Below are positions 16,611-25,681 of a stretch of 35,520 nt of DNA, in pieces. Every line of letters starts with the position of its first letter. Within the stretch, counting starts at the first letter, position 1. The DNA is from an uncultured Gammaproteobacteria bacterium (GTDB lineage Bacteria; Pseudomonadota; Gammaproteobacteria; PS1; Pseudothioglobaceae). The notes under the pieces are model-generated. The model saw nothing but the letters and a program-made list of their open reading frames with translations, had not been told where the DNA came from and ran no database searches. Location of the stretch: NCBI GenBank assembly GCA_902513495.1, contig CABXNH010000001.1:69858-105377 (forward strand), read 5' to 3'. The translations under genes were made by a program, and so were the position numbers.

Positions 16611-19123
16611 TAAGTTTTCCCTTTTAATGCAGAATGGATAATCTCATAAACATCCTTTGAAAGTTTATCTCTCTGAATGATTGAGTTAACTTGTTGCTCT
16701 TGAAGCATAGAGTATTGAGTTGTAAACCTTCTCCAATGGTTATAAATTCCAGCAAACCTTGCAGCAATCTGGGGATTTAAATGATCTAGCTCAATAATAA
16801 CCTTTGTTAAGAGCTGATAACCTTCTTGACAATGAAATTGGTTGCTATTTTGACTGAAAGAGCCAATCACAGAACGAATTCTATTTGGATTTTTCATAGA
16901 AAACAATTCATGCTTCATTAAGCCTCTAACATCCTCTACTGATGAGGCCGATGCTATGCACTGTGCACTAAACCATTTATCCATCACCTGAACATCTGAC
17001 TGGTGCTGGTTATAAAAATGAGTAATGACCTCAGCTCTGTAGCGGTTTTCAGAGTCAAGTAGACACTGGAACGCTCCAAACTGATCTGTCATACATTCTG
17101 CATTGATGAATTGTTGATAAGCGATATCATACTCACCTAACTTTGATAAATAGCTTAGACATGTATTTTTGATTGCCCTTTCACCTATCGATTGTGTGGA
17201 TAAATCAAAAGCTTTAGGAGTGTTTAATTGATAGTACAACTCTAAAAGCTCATCTTTAAAAGCATTTGCAACAGAAAGAATCGATTGATTACGCTGATTG
17301 TGGACTTCCTGGACATCAATTTTTCCAACATTTTGATGGAGTATTTGTTCTGACGGAAGACTAATCATTTCGGATAGGAGTGCATAGTCAGATTCATTAT
17401 CAAAAAGATTTTTAATCATTTGAAATAAATCTTTCTCAATGGCTTGCTCTGGATTAAGGATGTACTCTAACCATAAACTTTGAGCGCTATCCCAACGATT
17501 AAATGGGTCGGTGTCAAATGATGCAAGATATATTTTGTTTTGTATTGAAAGATCTGAACTAAATTTAATTGGCGCTGAAAAGCCACGAAACCATGAAGGA
17601 ATTGGTTTACTTTTTATATTCTTAAATGAAATTGTTTTTACAAGTTCATCAATGATAATGAGGCCAGATTCAACTTCCTCTCCACCTTTATCAATCAATC
17701 CAAACTGATTTGGAATCGTATAGGGAGTTTTTTGATTATTTTGCGTAAAGGTGGCGCTATAAGTTTGGCTATTTTCATCATATTCATCCTCAACACTAAC
17801 TACAGGGGTTCCAGCTTGTGAATACCAAAGCATAAAACTTTCAAAATTTTTATCATTTGCATTCGCCATACTCGCAACAAAATCATCTATAGTTACTGCA
17901 TCTCCGTCATGCCTCTCAAAATATAATTTCATCCCCCTTTGAAATCCATCTTCTCCAAGTATCGAATGAATCATGCGAATTAATTCAGCACCTTTTTCAT
18001 AAACTGTTGCCGTGTAAAAATTGTCCATTGCGATATATGACTCTGGCCTTACAGGGTGTGCCATGGGCCCAGAATCTTCAGCAAACTGTCTAGTTTTGAG
18101 TTGGATAACATCTGTAATCCTCTGGATTGCACGAGATCTTAAATCGGAAGAAAACTCCTGATCTCGAAACACGGTTAAGCCCTCCTTTAAACTCAGTTGA
18201 AACCAGTCACGGCAGGTCACTCTGTTGCCAGTCCAGTTATGAAAGTATTCGTGACCAATAATGGATTCAATCCTTATAAAACTTAAATCTGTCGATGATT
18301 CTTGGTTTGCTAAAACACAGTCCGAATTAAAAATATTTAAACCTTTGTTTTCCATGGCACCCATATTAAAGTCGTCTACAGCAACAATCATGTAGACATC
18401 TAGATCATAACTCAGGTTAAACCTTTTCTCATCCCACTCAAATGCTTTTATTAAAGACTCCATTGCAAAGGCAGTTTTGTGCATGTTGTGAGGCTCAACA
18501 TAAACTCTTAGGTCAACTTTTCTCCCTGTTGAAGTGGTATATTCATCCTGAAGAAAGTCTAACTTGCCTGCGACCAAAGCAAACAAGTAGCAGGGCTTTG
18601 GGGCTGGATCATGCCAAGTAGCATGGCTGCTTGTTTCTTCAATTAAGTTGCCATTACTAAGGAGAACGGGGTAGTGCTCTCGATTTGCATTTATCTTGGT
18701 CGTAAAGATGCTCAAAACATCAGGCCTATCAAGGTAATAGGTAATTTGTCTAAAGCCCATTGCTTCGCATTGTGTGCAGAAATTGCCGCTGGATTGATAT
18801 AAACCATTTAAATCTGTTTTGCTTTCTGGATGAATTATTACCTGAACTTCTAGAACGAACTCATCGGGCGGATTTAACAAAAATAATCCATCCTCTTTCA
18901 GTACATAGTTTGCATCCAAGCCATCCACTTTGATTGAAAGCAGCTCTAGTGATTCTCCATTTAAGAAAAGCTCATCAACTGCATTGTTGGCAGCTGGATT
19001 CTTGTAAAAAATTATACGAGACGAAACGATAGTCTCGGTGTCCCTAAGATCAAAGTCAAGGTCCGTTGTTTTAATGAGGTGACTGCTTGGACGATAATCC
19101 TTCCTGAAAATAGGTCCTGGCAT
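16610..19123 (-). CDS. pepN: Aminopeptidase N (M1 family)
   Basis: Zinc exopeptidase that removes N-terminal residues from peptides in the cytosol. The 837-residue protein carries the substrate-N-terminus motif GAMENKG (255-261), the zinc motif HEYFH (291-295) and the third ligand Glu 314 in SLKEG, all with exact M1 spacing. The C-terminal half is the helical arch of the E. coli PepN type (DUF3458 and following). Length is slightly below E. coli (870). The ATG overlaps the uppP stop by one base and its stop overlaps pncC, indicating translational coupling. Confidence 0.96.
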   Translation of the reverse strand: MPGPIFRKDYRPSSHLIKTTDLDFDLRDTETIVSSRIIFYKNPAANNAVDELFLNGESLELLSIKVDGLDANYVLKEDGLFLLNPPDEFVLEVQVIIHPESKTDLNGLYQSSGNFCTQCEAMGFRQITYYLDRPDVLSIFTTKINANREHYPVLLSNGNLIEETSSHATWHDPAPKPCYLFALVAGKLDFLQDEYTTSTGRKVDLRVYVEPHNMHKTAFAMESLIKAFEWDEKRFNLSYDLDVYMIVAVDDFNMGAMENKGLNIFNSDCVLANQESSTDLSFIRIESIIGHEYFHNWTGNRVTCRDWFQLSLKEGLTVFRDQEFSSDLRSRAIQRITDVIQLKTRQFAEDSGPMAHPVRPESYIAMDNFYTATVYEKGAELIRMIHSILGEDGFQRGMKLYFERHDGDAVTIDDFVASMANANDKNFESFMLWYSQAGTPVVSVEDEYDENSQTYSATFTQNNQKTPYTIPNQFGLIDKGGEEVESGLIIIDELVKTISFKNIKSKPIPSWFRGFSAPIKFSSDLSIQNKIYLASFDTDPFNRWDSAQSLWLEYILNPEQAIEKDLFQMIKNLFDNESDYALLSEMISLPSEQILHQNVGKIDVQEVHNQRNQSILSVANAFKDELLELYYQLNTPKAFDLSTQSIGERAIKNTCLSYLSKLGEYDIAYQQFINAECMTDQFGAFQCLLDSENRYRAEVITHFYNQHQSDVQVMDKWFSAQCIASASSVEDVRGLMKHELFSMKNPNRIRSVIGSFSQNSNQFHCQEGYQLLTKVIIELDHLNPQIAARFAGIYNHWRRFTTQYSMLQEQQVNSIIQRDKLSKDVYEIIHSALKGKT

Positions 19124-19917
19124 TAGATTAGAAATAATAGCGCTCCTAAAAGAATTCGATAAACAACAAATGGAAGAAAACCAATTCTTTCTACCAGTCT
19201 AATAAAAAATACAATTGTAAGATAAGAAGTTAAAAATGCAACTGCAAAGCTCACTGAAAGAATCAGCCAGTCAATTTGATTTGAACCTTGGAATAAATCA
19301 ATTGTTTTTAATATTGTTGCAAGGATAATCACTGGGATTGACAAAAGGAATGCAAATTTAATTGATAAGCCCCTGGAGAGACCTATGAAAAGAGCCGCAG
19401 TAATTGTAATTCCTGAGCGTGAGGTACCTGGAATTAATGCTAAAGCCTGGAAGCACCCTATAATTAAAATGTCCATCCCTTGAATCATTTCACGACTTTT
19501 ACCTAGAGACCTGTTAACCCAATCAGACAGACCAAGCATAATGCCAAAAAAAATGGTTGCAAAGGCTACAACCTGAAAACTTCGAAGATGAGCCTCAATA
19601 GCGTCATTAAAAAAAAGACCAATTACTCCAACTGGAATTGTCCCAAGAAGGACGCCCCAAGCAAGCATTGAATCTCCTTGCATTCTCCTATTTGCAATGG
19701 AAGAGAAAAAATCAGCTCTAAGTGAAACTAGAGTGGATCTGTAGTACAAAACAACAGCACACAATGTTGCAAAATGAAGAATGACATCGAAAGCAAGACC
19801 TTGGTCAGGCCAATCCAAAAATTTTGGCAGGATAACCAGGTGTGCAGAAGATGAAACGGGTAAAAATTCGGTAAAACCCTGAATAAAAGCTAGCGTAATT
19901 GCTTGAACAATATCCAT
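19123..19917 (-). CDS. uppP: Undecaprenyl-diphosphatase (BacA family)
   Basis: Inner-membrane phosphatase that regenerates undecaprenyl phosphate for peptidoglycan and surface polysaccharide synthesis; overexpression gives bacitracin resistance. The 264-residue, roughly eight-helix protein shows both signatures: QGFTEFLPVSSSAHLVI (14-30), containing the catalytic Glu/Ser region, and PGTSRSGITITAALF (near 165-180) with the catalytic Arg. It starts eight bases after the midA-like gene and its end overlaps pepN by one base. Confidence 0.96.
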   Translation of the reverse strand: MDIVQAITLAFIQGFTEFLPVSSSAHLVILPKFLDWPDQGLAFDVILHFATLCAVVLYYRSTLVSLRADFFSSIANRRMQGDSMLAWGVLLGTIPVGVIGLFFNDAIEAHLRSFQVVAFATIFFGIMLGLSDWVNRSLGKSREMIQGMDILIIGCFQALALIPGTSRSGITITAALFIGLSRGLSIKFAFLLSIPVIILATILKTIDLFQGSNQIDWLILSVSFAVAFLTSYLTIVFFIRLVERIGFLPFVVYRILLGALLFLI

Positions 19918-19925
19918 ATTAATTT

Positions 19926-21017
19926 TTATAGCCTTTCAGTTAAGTTTTGCTCTTTAAAGCCATCTAATTTTACTGATTGTTTCTTGGTAAGCGCCATAAC
20001 TTTAAAAACCTCACCCATAGCTCCAGGCATCACTAATTGCTTTATCTCTTGAGCAAGTTTAATTTTATTTTCCGTTTTCTCTTCACTAATAAGGAAGTTT
20101 TCAATGCCCAATGAAATTAAAAACATGGATTGGGTTGAAAACCCATCAACCTTAAAGCCAGCATCAATCGAGCTTTTAGCGATGTCTGAAAAATTAACTG
20201 AAGCCGTTATATCTTGATCTCCAAGGTGAATAAAAGGATTATTGTTTGATTTGTGTTTATGAAAACACTTTAAGGTTCCGTCAGTTCGCTGGGGATGAAA
20301 GTATTCAGATTGACTCATCCCATAATCAATTAATAGGACAACTCCTTCGGCCATCAAGTCATATAGCGATTTAAGCCAGCCATCAGATTGAAGACTTATT
20401 TCAGTCGTGTAACCTTCAGGCAAATCATCCCCATAAGAAACTTTAGATTTTAAATAGGGCCGCTCAAATCTTTTCCATTGAAAACAATTGTCAGTATAGT
20501 CAACCCCCAACTCATAAAACTGATTGTTCCAGAATGTGATTCGTTTGACTGGAAATGCATCAAGAACTTCATTAGCAACCACCACTCCCTTAAAATTTCT
20601 AGGAAGCTCAGTTAGCCATTCAACTCGATCATAAATTTCAGGCAAAGCTCTTTTAATAGTCTGCTGCTGTATTTTTTTTAGCTGTGCACTCAATTCAATA
20701 ATGAAGTATTTTTCGGGTAGTGAATTTTGTCTTCCCAATTCAAATAGGATTTGCGCAGCAAGTATTCCACTACCAGCTCCAAATTCTAGGATGTTTCCAT
20801 TATTTAAGACTTGTTTACATTGCCTTGCTAGACAAAAGCCAAAAAGATCGGATGTTTCAGGCGCTGTAATAAAGTCACCTTTATGACCTAATATCATTTT
20901 ATTCGATCGATAATAGCCAAATTGATGATGATACAAAACAAGATTCATAAAGACATCAAAACCAATTGGATTGTTATTGTCTTTAATGGTTTTAGATATA
21001 ATATCTTCGAGATTCAT
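19926..21017 (-). CDS. MidA-type class I SAM-dependent methyltransferase
   Basis: The 363-residue protein matches the COG1565/NDUFAF7 (MidA) family: the opening with YYRSNKMILGHKGDFITAPE, the SAM-binding GNILEFGAGSGILAAQIL, the VVVANEVLDAFPVKRI motif, and VLLIDYGMSQSEYFHPQR. The mitochondrial member methylates an Arg of a complex I subunit; the bacterial substrate is not established. It is the first gene of the tightly packed minus-strand run with uppP and pepN, and is divergent from the folM-like gene across a 73-base gap that must hold both promoters. Confidence 0.88.
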   Translation of the reverse strand: MNLEDIISKTIKDNNNPIGFDVFMNLVLYHHQFGYYRSNKMILGHKGDFITAPETSDLFGFCLARQCKQVLNNGNILEFGAGSGILAAQILFELGRQNSLPEKYFIIELSAQLKKIQQQTIKRALPEIYDRVEWLTELPRNFKGVVVANEVLDAFPVKRITFWNNQFYELGVDYTDNCFQWKRFERPYLKSKVSYGDDLPEGYTTEISLQSDGWLKSLYDLMAEGVVLLIDYGMSQSEYFHPQRTDGTLKCFHKHKSNNNPFIHLGDQDITASVNFSDIAKSSIDAGFKVDGFSTQSMFLISLGIENFLISEEKTENKIKLAQEIKQLVMPGAMGEVFKVMALTKKQSVKLDGFKEQNLTERL

Positions 21018-21090
21018 ATGTAAAAATATTTTATACTGTGATCGCTATCCAAGTTTTATAAAACAACAAATACATTTTTAATTGAATTAA

Positions 21091-21810
21091 ATGAAAACAG
21101 CATTAATTACCGGCGGCGCAGCTCGTATAGGGGCTCAGATTGTCAAAACCCTTCATCATAATCAATTTAACATTATTATCCACTGCAATCATTCAAAAGA
21201 TAAAGCGCAATTACTTTGTACTGAGCTTAATGCAATTCGGGCTAAATCTGTTGAAATAATTTCAGGTAATTTAAGCAATATAGACGAGCTCGATTCTGTA
21301 GTGGACTCAATTAAATCACTAGATTTATTAGTCAATAATGCTTCTATTTTTTATCCAAAATCAGTTAATAGTAGTGAGACGAAGGATTGGGATGATGTAC
21401 TCAATATTAACCTAAGAGCGCCTTTTTTCTTATCTAAGGGACTAAGTAAAACATTATCAAATAATGATGGTTCAATCATCAATATCATTGATATTCATTC
21501 TGATAGGCCTTTAAAAAACCATGCTATTTATAACATTTCAAAAGCAGGTCTAAGAATGCTGACTCAAACCTTAGCTAAAGAGCTTGCACCAAAAATTAGG
21601 GTTAATGGTGTTTCCCCAGGTTTAATCCTTTGGCCACAGGACAGTGCTAAAATCTCAGAAAATGAAAAAAATCTTATGCTACAGAGAATAGCACTTCACA
21701 GGCAAGGTTCTCCTGAGGATATTGCTGATACAGTATTATTTTTAGCTAACTCAAACTATATTACGGGACAAATAATCAATATTGATGGAGGTCGCACCCT
21801 AAACCAGTAA
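21091..21810 (+). CDS. Short-chain dehydrogenase, probable pteridine reductase (FolM-like)
   Basis: A 239-residue SDR with TGGAARIGAQIVKTLH (NADP-binding Gly motif), an NNAS motif, and the catalytic pair in YNISKAG (Tyr and Lys). The TGGAARIG start and the IHCNHSKDKA segment after strand 2, with basic or polar residues in place of an Asp, resemble pteridine reductase/dihydromonapterin reductase FolM, which reduces dihydropterins and dihydrofolate with NADPH. Other SDR reductases cannot be excluded. There is no clear Shine-Dalgarno before the ATG. The following 260-base gap contains the rne leader. Confidence 0.75.
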   Translation: MKTALITGGAARIGAQIVKTLHHNQFNIIIHCNHSKDKAQLLCTELNAIRAKSVEIISGNLSNIDELDSVVDSIKSLDLLVNNASIFYPKSVNSSETKDWDDVLNINLRAPFFLSKGLSKTLSNNDGSIINIIDIHSDRPLKNHAIYNISKAGLRMLTQTLAKELAPKIRVNGVSPGLILWPQDSAKISENEKNLMLQRIALHRQGSPEDIADTVLFLANSNYITGQIINIDGGRTLNQ

Positions 21811-21835
21811 ATAGAATGTGTGGGTCAATATATGG

Positions 21836-21841
21836 TATAAT
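21836..21841 (+). promoter_or_regulatory. Candidate extended -10 promoter upstream of rne
   Basis: TGGTATAAT (21833-21841) is an extended -10 element, which can work without a good -35. It predicts a start near 21848, giving rne a 5' UTR of about 220 bases that begins at the hairpin of 21842-21871. A second TATAAT at 21881-21886 is an alternative. Confidence 0.45.
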
Positions 21842-21871
21842 TTGTTTGTCGAACATTTTTTCGACCAACAA
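21842..21871 (+). other. Hairpin at the start of the rne leader (or folM-like gene terminator)
   Basis: TTGTTTGTCGAA (21842-21853) pairs with TTCGACCAACAA (21860-21871) with one mismatch around a CATTTT loop. A run of seven T (21875-21881) begins three bases after the stem. This could be the terminator of the upstream folM-like gene, or a structured 5' end of rne mRNA; E. coli rne is autoregulated through 5' UTR hairpins. The rest of the 260-base gap (21887-22070) shows nothing else I recognise; rne has an AGGA site at its end. Confidence 0.55.
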
Positions 21872-22070
21872 GAATTTTTTTATAATATTTCAAAAAATAA
21901 ATAAAATCGAGATATTGTAACGAACTATTTTTTTATGGGCTTATTGGTGCCACATACATAACTTATTTTGCAATTGATGAATCTTTCAAATCAAACCTTA
22001 ATTCCTATTCAATACATAAGTATTGGGGATATGTACGTACTCAATAGTCCAGATATAACAGGACTTCATA

Positions 22071-24230
22071 ATGAATCACATTCTCATAAATGCTACCCAC
22101 AAGGAAGAGATCCGGGTTGCAATCGTCAGGAACCAAAAGCTTACTGATCTCAATATAGAAACAAGCCTTAATAGGAAAACAAAAGGCAATATTTACAAAG
22201 CTAAAATTTCACGTGTTGAGCAATCCCTCGAGGCTGCTTTTGTTGACTATGGCAAAGAAAAACATGGCTTCTTGCCTTTTAAAGAGGTTTCTCCTTTTTT
22301 TGCTGAAGGAGTTAAGCCAAAGGGCGACAAACTCACCATAAGCGATGTCCTTAAAGAAGGGCAAGAAATTATCATCCAAGTTGAAAAAGAAGAGCGAGGC
22401 AATAAAGGGGCTGCTCTTAGCACCTATATTAACTTAGCGGGTGCTTACATGATTTTGACGCCAAATAACCCAAAAAGCTCGGGGATTTCGAGGCAAATTA
22501 ACGCTTCAGATCGTCAAGACTTAAAGAATTTATTGCCAAGCCTTAACGTTCCTAAACATTCTGGATTAATTATCAGAACTGAAGGTGCCGGAAGAGGTGT
22601 TAGCGAACTCCAATGGGAGGTTGACCATTTAACTCAGCTATGGAAATCCATCAAAACAGCAACTAAAAATCAGGACGGTCCTTTTTTAATCTATCAGGAA
22701 AGTGACATAACGATTAGAGCTCTGCGTGACTACTTGAGAGAGGATACTGACAGCGTAATCATTGATGACCTAGAAACCTATCAAAAAGCGCGTGATTTTA
22801 CTAATTTTGTAATGCCTCACTATCTAGATAAAATTAAGTTTTTTGATGTAACTGACCACTCTCTTTTTGCTCACATGAGTGTTGAGTCGCAGGTTAAAAA
22901 TGTCTTTAACAGGGAGGTTGCTTTAAGGTCAGGTGCAACAATTGTATTTGACGCTACAGAAGCCCTCACAGCAATTGATATTAACTCGGCAAGGGCAACC
23001 AAAGGCACAAGTATTGAAGACACTGCTTACAAAGCTAACCTAGATGCTGCTGAAGAAATTGCATTACAGCTCCAATTAAGAGATATTGGCGGCCTTATAG
23101 TTATTGACTTTATTGATATGGCATCGGATGCCAATCGAACAGCTATTGAAAAGTTAATGGAAAAAGCAACTGCTAATGACAGGGCTCGTGTTCAGATTGG
23201 AAATATTTCAAGATTTGGCTTATTGGAATTATCACGTCAAAGGCTAATGAATTCAGTTGCAGAATCAACTGGAAAAACTTGTTCAGTATGTAGTGGAAGT
23301 GGAACAAATCCAACCATACCATCATTGTCATTAAGAATTATTCGTCAACTAGAGGATAACCTTAACTCAAACAAAAATAGTGGTGATATAACAATTCAAT
23401 CAAGCGTTGAAGTTATCACCTACTTATTGAATGAAAAGAGGCAGAACATCGTCGAAATGGAAGAGAAGCATGACATTAAAATTACGCTACTTCCAAATCA
23501 GTATATGCACTTCCCTCACTATACTGTGAATAAGCAAAAGGGAGATAAAAGATCTCACCATAAAAGCTTTCAAGGCGTATCCAAGCCTCAGGAAAATCCA
23601 AACGTAATTAATTATATTGATAAACCTGATATTCCAGCCATATCCACCAATCAGCCATCAACCAAAATGCCTGAAAAGAAAGTCTCATTTATGAGCAAGC
23701 TAACTGAAATCTTCTCTTCTGATAAAAAACCTACCCCGAAATCTAAAAGCACAAGAACTCCAAATCGAAATAGAAGTAGGAACCAAAATAGAAACCAAAA
23801 TAGGAACCAGAATAGGAACCAAAGCAAGAGCCAAAATAAGAGTTCACAGGAAAATCAGAATAATGCTCATAATACAAAACCGGCTTCTAATCAACCTAAG
23901 AATGAAGCTCAAAAAAATAAAAGTAATCAAAATAAAAATAGGACTAGGAACAGGAATCAAAAAAATACTACAAATCCTAACCAAAAGCCAGTTGAGGTTG
24001 TTACGAAGCCAGTTGAGGTTGTTACGAAGCCAGTTGAGGTTGTTACGAAGCCAGTTGAGGTTGTTACTAAAAAAAGGAAGAATACTGACTCTAAGGTTTC
24101 AAAGAAAACAACTCGTAAGCCAGCAAAAAAGACAACTTCAAAAGCCAAGCTCAAAACTGAGGATAATTCTGAAAAGTCATCAGAAGATAATGCGAATTCA
24201 ACGACAAAATTAAACCAAAAAGTTTCTTAA
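22071..24230 (+). CDS. rne: Ribonuclease E
   Basis: Endoribonuclease at the core of mRNA decay and rRNA/tRNA processing. The N-terminal catalytic half is complete: an S1 domain (about 35-120, with FVDYGKEKHGFLP), the 5'-sensor and RNase H-like regions, catalytic D303 (TAIDINS) and D346 (VIDFIDM), and the zinc-link cysteines C404 and C407 (TCSVC), all at the same numbers as E. coli. The C-terminal tail from about residue 500 is short, disordered and basic, rich in Asn/Arg/Gln/Lys, with NRNQ-type repeats and four tandem KPVEVVT units. I see no canonical enolase- or RhlB-binding motif. aroE begins six bases downstream. Confidence 0.95.
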   Translation: MNHILINATHKEEIRVAIVRNQKLTDLNIETSLNRKTKGNIYKAKISRVEQSLEAAFVDYGKEKHGFLPFKEVSPFFAEGVKPKGDKLTISDVLKEGQEIIIQVEKEERGNKGAALSTYINLAGAYMILTPNNPKSSGISRQINASDRQDLKNLLPSLNVPKHSGLIIRTEGAGRGVSELQWEVDHLTQLWKSIKTATKNQDGPFLIYQESDITIRALRDYLREDTDSVIIDDLETYQKARDFTNFVMPHYLDKIKFFDVTDHSLFAHMSVESQVKNVFNREVALRSGATIVFDATEALTAIDINSARATKGTSIEDTAYKANLDAAEEIALQLQLRDIGGLIVIDFIDMASDANRTAIEKLMEKATANDRARVQIGNISRFGLLELSRQRLMNSVAESTGKTCSVCSGSGTNPTIPSLSLRIIRQLEDNLNSNKNSGDITIQSSVEVITYLLNEKRQNIVEMEEKHDIKITLLPNQYMHFPHYTVNKQKGDKRSHHKSFQGVSKPQENPNVINYIDKPDIPAISTNQPSTKMPEKKVSFMSKLTEIFSSDKKPTPKSKSTRTPNRNRSRNQNRNQNRNQNRNQSKSQNKSSQENQNNAHNTKPASNQPKNEAQKNKSNQNKNRTRNRNQKNTTNPNQKPVEVVTKPVEVVTKPVEVVTKPVEVVTKKRKNTDSKVSKKTTRKPAKKTTSKAKLKTEDNSEKSSEDNANSTTKLNQKVS
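23985..24068 (+). repeat. Four tandem 21-bp repeats inside rne
   Basis: The unit AAGCCAGTTGAGGTTGTTAC plus one base (21 bp) occurs four times in a row at 23985, 24006, 24027 and 24048; only the final base of the last copy differs (T for G). In frame it encodes KPVEVVT repeated. The near-identity at DNA level points to recent slippage expansion and likely length variation between strains. Confidence 0.95.
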
Positions 24231-24236
24231 GGTTTT

Positions 24237-25052
24237 ATGAATAAATTTGGAGTAATAGGAAATCCTATAGATCATAGCTTGTCACCTATGATTCATCACG
24301 AATTCGCTAAAGAATTTGATATTGAGATATCTTATGAAAAAATTCTCTCGCCAGTTGAAGCATTTAATTTGACGGCAGAAAAATTCATAAGTACTGGTGG
24401 AATTGGATTCAATATTACTCTTCCTTTTAAAATCAATGCCTATAGTTTTTCAAAAGACTTAACTGAAGATGCAAAAGCTGCAGGTGCTGTAAATACCATC
24501 AAAGTTGATAACAATAAAATCTATGGAGAAAATACTGATGGCAAAGGACTTGTTAATGATCTTGAAAAGAATTTAAAACAAACGCTTCAGGATAAAGAAA
24601 TTTTAATTATTGGGGCTGGTGGGGCTACCCGAGGTATTCTTAAACCAATACTAGATAAAAATCCTGAAAAAATTTTAATAGCTAATCGAACTAAAGAAAA
24701 ATCATTGAGATTGGTGAATGAATTTTCAGAGTATGGAAAAGTTTGTGGTTTTGGTATTGATCAAATCAAATCTAAGCCTGTTGATATAGTTATTAATGCA
24801 ACAAGTACTTCCATAGATGGAACTATGCTTAATTTACCTAAAGGACTTTGTGAAGGTGCTGTGTGTTATGACTTAATGTATGGTTCTGTGACGCCATTCA
24901 TGAAATGGGCACTAAAAGATTCTGCACTCGTGGTTAGTGATGGTTTAGGGATGCTAGTTGAACAAGCTGCTCTCTCATTTGAATTTTGGCTTGGTAAAAA
25001 ACCTGTAACTTTGCCTGTAATTAATCTAATTAAGGAGACAGTCGGCTTATAG
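24237..25052 (+). CDS. aroE: Shikimate dehydrogenase (NADP+)
   Basis: Reduces 3-dehydroshikimate to shikimate in aromatic amino acid synthesis. The 271-residue protein has the shikimate-binding [15 protein letters not shown] (8-22), FNITLPFK with the catalytic Lys, NTDGKGL with the Asp partner, the nucleotide loop [12 protein letters not shown], and ANRTKEKS, whose Asn-Arg-Thr binds NADP. Start is six bases after rne, so it is probably cotranscribed. Its last 23 bases overlap the 3' end of the convergent pdxH gene. Confidence 0.96.
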   Translation: MNKFGVIGNPIDHSLSPMIHHEFAKEFDIEISYEKILSPVEAFNLTAEKFISTGGIGFNITLPFKINAYSFSKDLTEDAKAAGAVNTIKVDNNKIYGENTDGKGLVNDLEKNLKQTLQDKEILIIGAGGATRGILKPILDKNPEKILIANRTKEKSLRLVNEFSEYGKVCGFGIDQIKSKPVDIVINATSTSIDGTMLNLPKGLCEGAVCYDLMYGSVTPFMKWALKDSALVVSDGLGMLVEQAALSFEFWLGKKPVTLPVINLIKETVGL

Positions 25053-25671
25053 TCCATTCATTCTCTTGACGTTCATAAATAAATCGATCGTGAAGTCGAT
25101 TCTCTCTGCCTTGCCAAAACTCAATACTTATGGGTATAACCCTATATCCACCCCAAAATGTAGGCAAAGGAATTTCACCATGAGAAAACTTCTTTTTCAT
25201 TAATGCAAACTGTTCAATAAGTATTGATCTGGATGAGATTCTTGAAGACTGCTCCGAAGCCCAAGCCCCAATCTGAGAGTCTTTTGGCCTTGAAGAGAAA
25301 TACTTGAGAGATTCTAGATTTGAGATTTTTTCAACTTTACCAATAATTTTGACTTGTCTTTCCAAAGCAAGCCATGGAAAAAGAATGGCGGCCTGCGGAT
25401 TGCTTTGAATTTGTTTTGATTTTTTTGATTCATAATTTGTAAAAAAAACAAAGCCTTTTTCATCAAAGTATTTAAGAAGCACAGTTCTTATTCCAATTGA
25501 ATCATCTGATGTTGCAAGACTCATCGCACTTGGCTCAATAATATCAGAATCCATTGCTTGGGAGAGCCATAAAGAAAACTGCTCAATTGGGCTACTTTTA
25601 AGATCTTTTCTGACAATGCCACTTTGAAGATACTCTTTTCTAAGACTACTTAAATCACCATTATTTGCCAT
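25030..25671 (-). CDS. pdxH: Pyridoxamine/pyridoxine 5'-phosphate oxidase
   Basis: FMN enzyme producing pyridoxal 5'-phosphate, the cofactor needed by ArgD and SerC nearby. The 213-residue protein begins with the family's LRKEYLQSG segment, and has [20 protein letters not shown] (FMN contacts), [19 protein letters not shown], and the C-terminal signature [20 protein letters not shown] through HDRF. Size matches E. coli PdxH (218). Ends convergent with aroE, overlapping 23 bases, so no terminator separates them. It starts ten bases after the upstream ubiquinone hydroxylase stop. Confidence 0.96.
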   Translation of the reverse strand: MANNGDLSSLRKEYLQSGIVRKDLKSSPIEQFSLWLSQAMDSDIIEPSAMSLATSDDSIGIRTVLLKYFDEKGFVFFTNYESKKSKQIQSNPQAAILFPWLALERQVKIIGKVEKISNLESLKYFSSRPKDSQIGAWASEQSSRISSRSILIEQFALMKKKFSHGEIPLPTFWGGYRVIPISIEFWQGRENRLHDRFIYERQENEWTISRLSP

Positions 25672-25681
25672 GATAGTATTA

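Noticed and set aside
21977-22145. Upstream ORF (about 56 codons) in the rne leader running into rne in another frame
   Set aside because: No ribosome site, no recognisable product, and it overlaps the conserved RNase E start; probably chance in AT-rich DNA.
23985-24068. Regularly repeated units considered as a CRISPR array
   Set aside because: The units are directly adjacent with no spacers and are in frame within rne.
23863-24213. 116-codon ORF in the +1 frame of the rne tail, and a 65-codon antisense ORF over the same repeats
   Set aside because: Both are low-complexity shadows of the repetitive RNase E tail; neither has a ribosome site or any similarity.
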